Source: Ruminiclostridium sp. (GTDB lineage Bacteria > Bacillota > Clostridia > Oscillospirales > Oscillospiraceae). Taken from it: a DNA stretch of 5,534 nt. Of this stretch, positions 4,745-5,534 are shown one piece after another (position 1 is the first letter of the stretch; the number at the start of each line of letters is the position of its first letter). Position numbers and translations under genes: made by a program. The stretch lies in NCBI GenBank assembly GCA_017560855.1, contig JAFZEB010000096.1, forward strand, positions 1-5,534. The letters run 5' to 3'. The notes beneath the pieces were generated by a model, which made no database searches, was not told the DNA's origin, and saw nothing but the letters and a program-made list of their open reading frames with translations.

Positions 4745-4771
4745 AAAAACCGCCCCATCGGGGCGGTTTTT
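4745..4771. terminator. Bidirectional terminator after ftsH
   Basis: AAAAACCGCCCC (4745-4756) and GGGGCGGTTTTT (4760-4771) form a 12-bp stem around ATC. On the minus strand it starts 9 bases after the ftsH stop and is followed by more T-rich sequence (CATTTCG). On the plus strand it ends in TTTTTGTTT. Confidence 0.9.
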
Positions 4772-4779
4772 GTTTGGAT

Positions 4780-5534
4780 TTAGAAAGGATCGTGGGGAGC
4801 CTGCTTGGGTTCCTCTTCCGGCTCCTCCTTGGGTGTTTCCTCCATGGGAGGCACTTCGACCTCCACCTCTTCCACAGGCTCCCTGGGTTCTTCCAGGGTC
4901 TCCTCAGGCTGGGCAGGGGATTCCTCCACAGGAGTCTCCTCCTTGGGCAGGGCCTGGGCAGCAGCGGTGGACAGATAGGGGGAGTCTACCTCGGCAGGGT
5001 CCCGGCCCTCGATGATGGCCACCATTTCGCCGCCGGTGATGGTCTCCTTTTCCAGCAGGTAGGCCACCACCTTGTCCATGTCCTCCCGGTTGTCCCGGAT
5101 GACCTGGACGGCATCCTGATAGGCCTGGTCCAGGATGGCCTTGACCGCCTGGTCCATCCGGGCAGCGGTGTCCTGGGCACAGTCCATGCCGTAGCCCCCG
5201 TCCAGATACTGGCTCCGGCGGCTGGCCAGGGCCATCATGCCGAACTCGTCGCTCATACCAAACATGGCCACCATATTCCGGGCCACGCTGGTGGCGTCCT
5301 GGATGTCCTGGGAAGCCCCGTTGGTCATGGTGTTGAGGACCACTTCCTCGGCGGCGCGGCCGCCCATGGACACGGCGATCTGGGCCATGAGCTCTTCTCG
5401 GGTCCGCAGGTTGGTCTTATCCTCCTCGGGCATCAGCAGGGTGTAGCCCAGAGAGCCCTGGGTGTGGGGGACAATGGTGATCTTCTGGACCGGCTCGGAG
5501 TTCTTCTGCTTGTAGGCCACCATGGCGTGACCCA
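4780..5534 (-). CDS. ftsH: ATP-dependent zinc metalloprotease FtsH, C-terminal part (5' partial)
   Basis: This is the peptidase M41 domain of FtsH, a hexameric membrane-bound AAA+ protease that degrades misassembled membrane proteins and selected cytoplasmic ones. The window edge cuts the gene so that only GHA of the HEAGH zinc motif is present; the AAA+ domain and transmembrane helices lie outside. Counting from the Met at 5523, MPEEDK at 31-36, SMGGRAAEEVV at 52-62, GASQDIQDAT at 69-78 (its Asp is the third zinc ligand in the family), ARNMVAMFGMSDEFG at 81-95 and LLEKETITGGEM at 156-167 match the family. After about residue 190 comes a low-complexity tail (192-247) with 20 Glu and 13 Pro. 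The gene is followed by a good terminator and converges on the usp gene. Confidence 0.95.
   Translation of the reverse strand, partial: GHAMVAYKQKNSEPVQKITIVPHTQGSLGYTLLMPEEDKTNLRTREELMAQIAVSMGGRAAEEVVLNTMTNGASQDIQDATSVARNMVAMFGMSDEFGMMALASRRSQYLDGGYGMDCAQDTAARMDQAVKAILDQAYQDAVQVIRDNREDMDKVVAYLLEKETITGGEMVAIIEGRDPAEVDSPYLSTAAAQALPKEETPVEESPAQPEETLEEPREPVEEVEVEVPPMEETPKEEPEEEPKQAPHDPF

Noticed and set aside
1..5534. Search for CRISPR arrays, tRNA genes, transposases, phage or defence genes
   Set aside because: No direct repeat-spacer pattern, cloverleaf or matching protein was seen on either strand.

Overview
The window reads as ordinary chromosomal DNA from a GC-rich Clostridia-type Firmicute, probably an Oscillospiraceae relative of the Flavonifractor/Lawsonibacter kind. 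The basis is the gene content (YlmH S4 protein, DUF896/YnzC, clostridial cytidylate kinase-like protein, YegS/DgkB-type lipid kinase, FtsH), strong GGAGG ribosome binding sites, sigma-A-like promoters and C/G-rich third codon positions. The taxonomic guess is inference from protein style and composition only.

Layout, left to right: (1) the 3' part of a plus-strand gene for a membrane-anchored protein of unknown function (to 541), then a bidirectional terminator (611-632). (2) A minus-strand cytidylate kinase-like gene (648-1220) whose upstream region carries a perfect 10+10 bp inverted repeat (1301-1330). (3) A minus-strand cluster in transcription order ylmH (2874-2077), a DUF896 gene (2034-1819) and a tautomerase-superfamily gene (1760-1395), ending in a 16-bp-stem terminator (1349-1384). 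(4) A 259-bp divergent intergenic region with a minus-strand promoter for the ylmH cluster and two plus-strand promoters, one of which overlaps the minus-strand -35 box. (5) A plus-strand diacylglycerol kinase-family lipid kinase (3134-4036) and a universal stress protein gene (4125-4553). The latter has a full-consensus extended -10 promoter of its own and a strong terminator. (6) A 226-bp intergenic stretch with a structured, possibly repetitive element (about 4618-4725) and a bidirectional terminator. (7) The 3' end of ftsH on the minus strand, cut by the window edge inside the HExxH zinc motif, with a Glu/Pro-rich tail.

The genes are mostly housekeeping or stress-related: ribosome-associated RNA binding, lipid phosphorylation, membrane protein quality control and stress response. 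They look like several short transcription units, not one pathway. I see no tRNA, rRNA, CRISPR array, transposase, phage gene or defence locus. Nothing here amounts to a convincing new system. The points most worth following are the inverted repeat before the kinase-like gene, the overlapping divergent promoters, the altered nucleotide-binding loop in the universal stress protein, the fused tautomerase and the folded intergenic element at 4618-4725.
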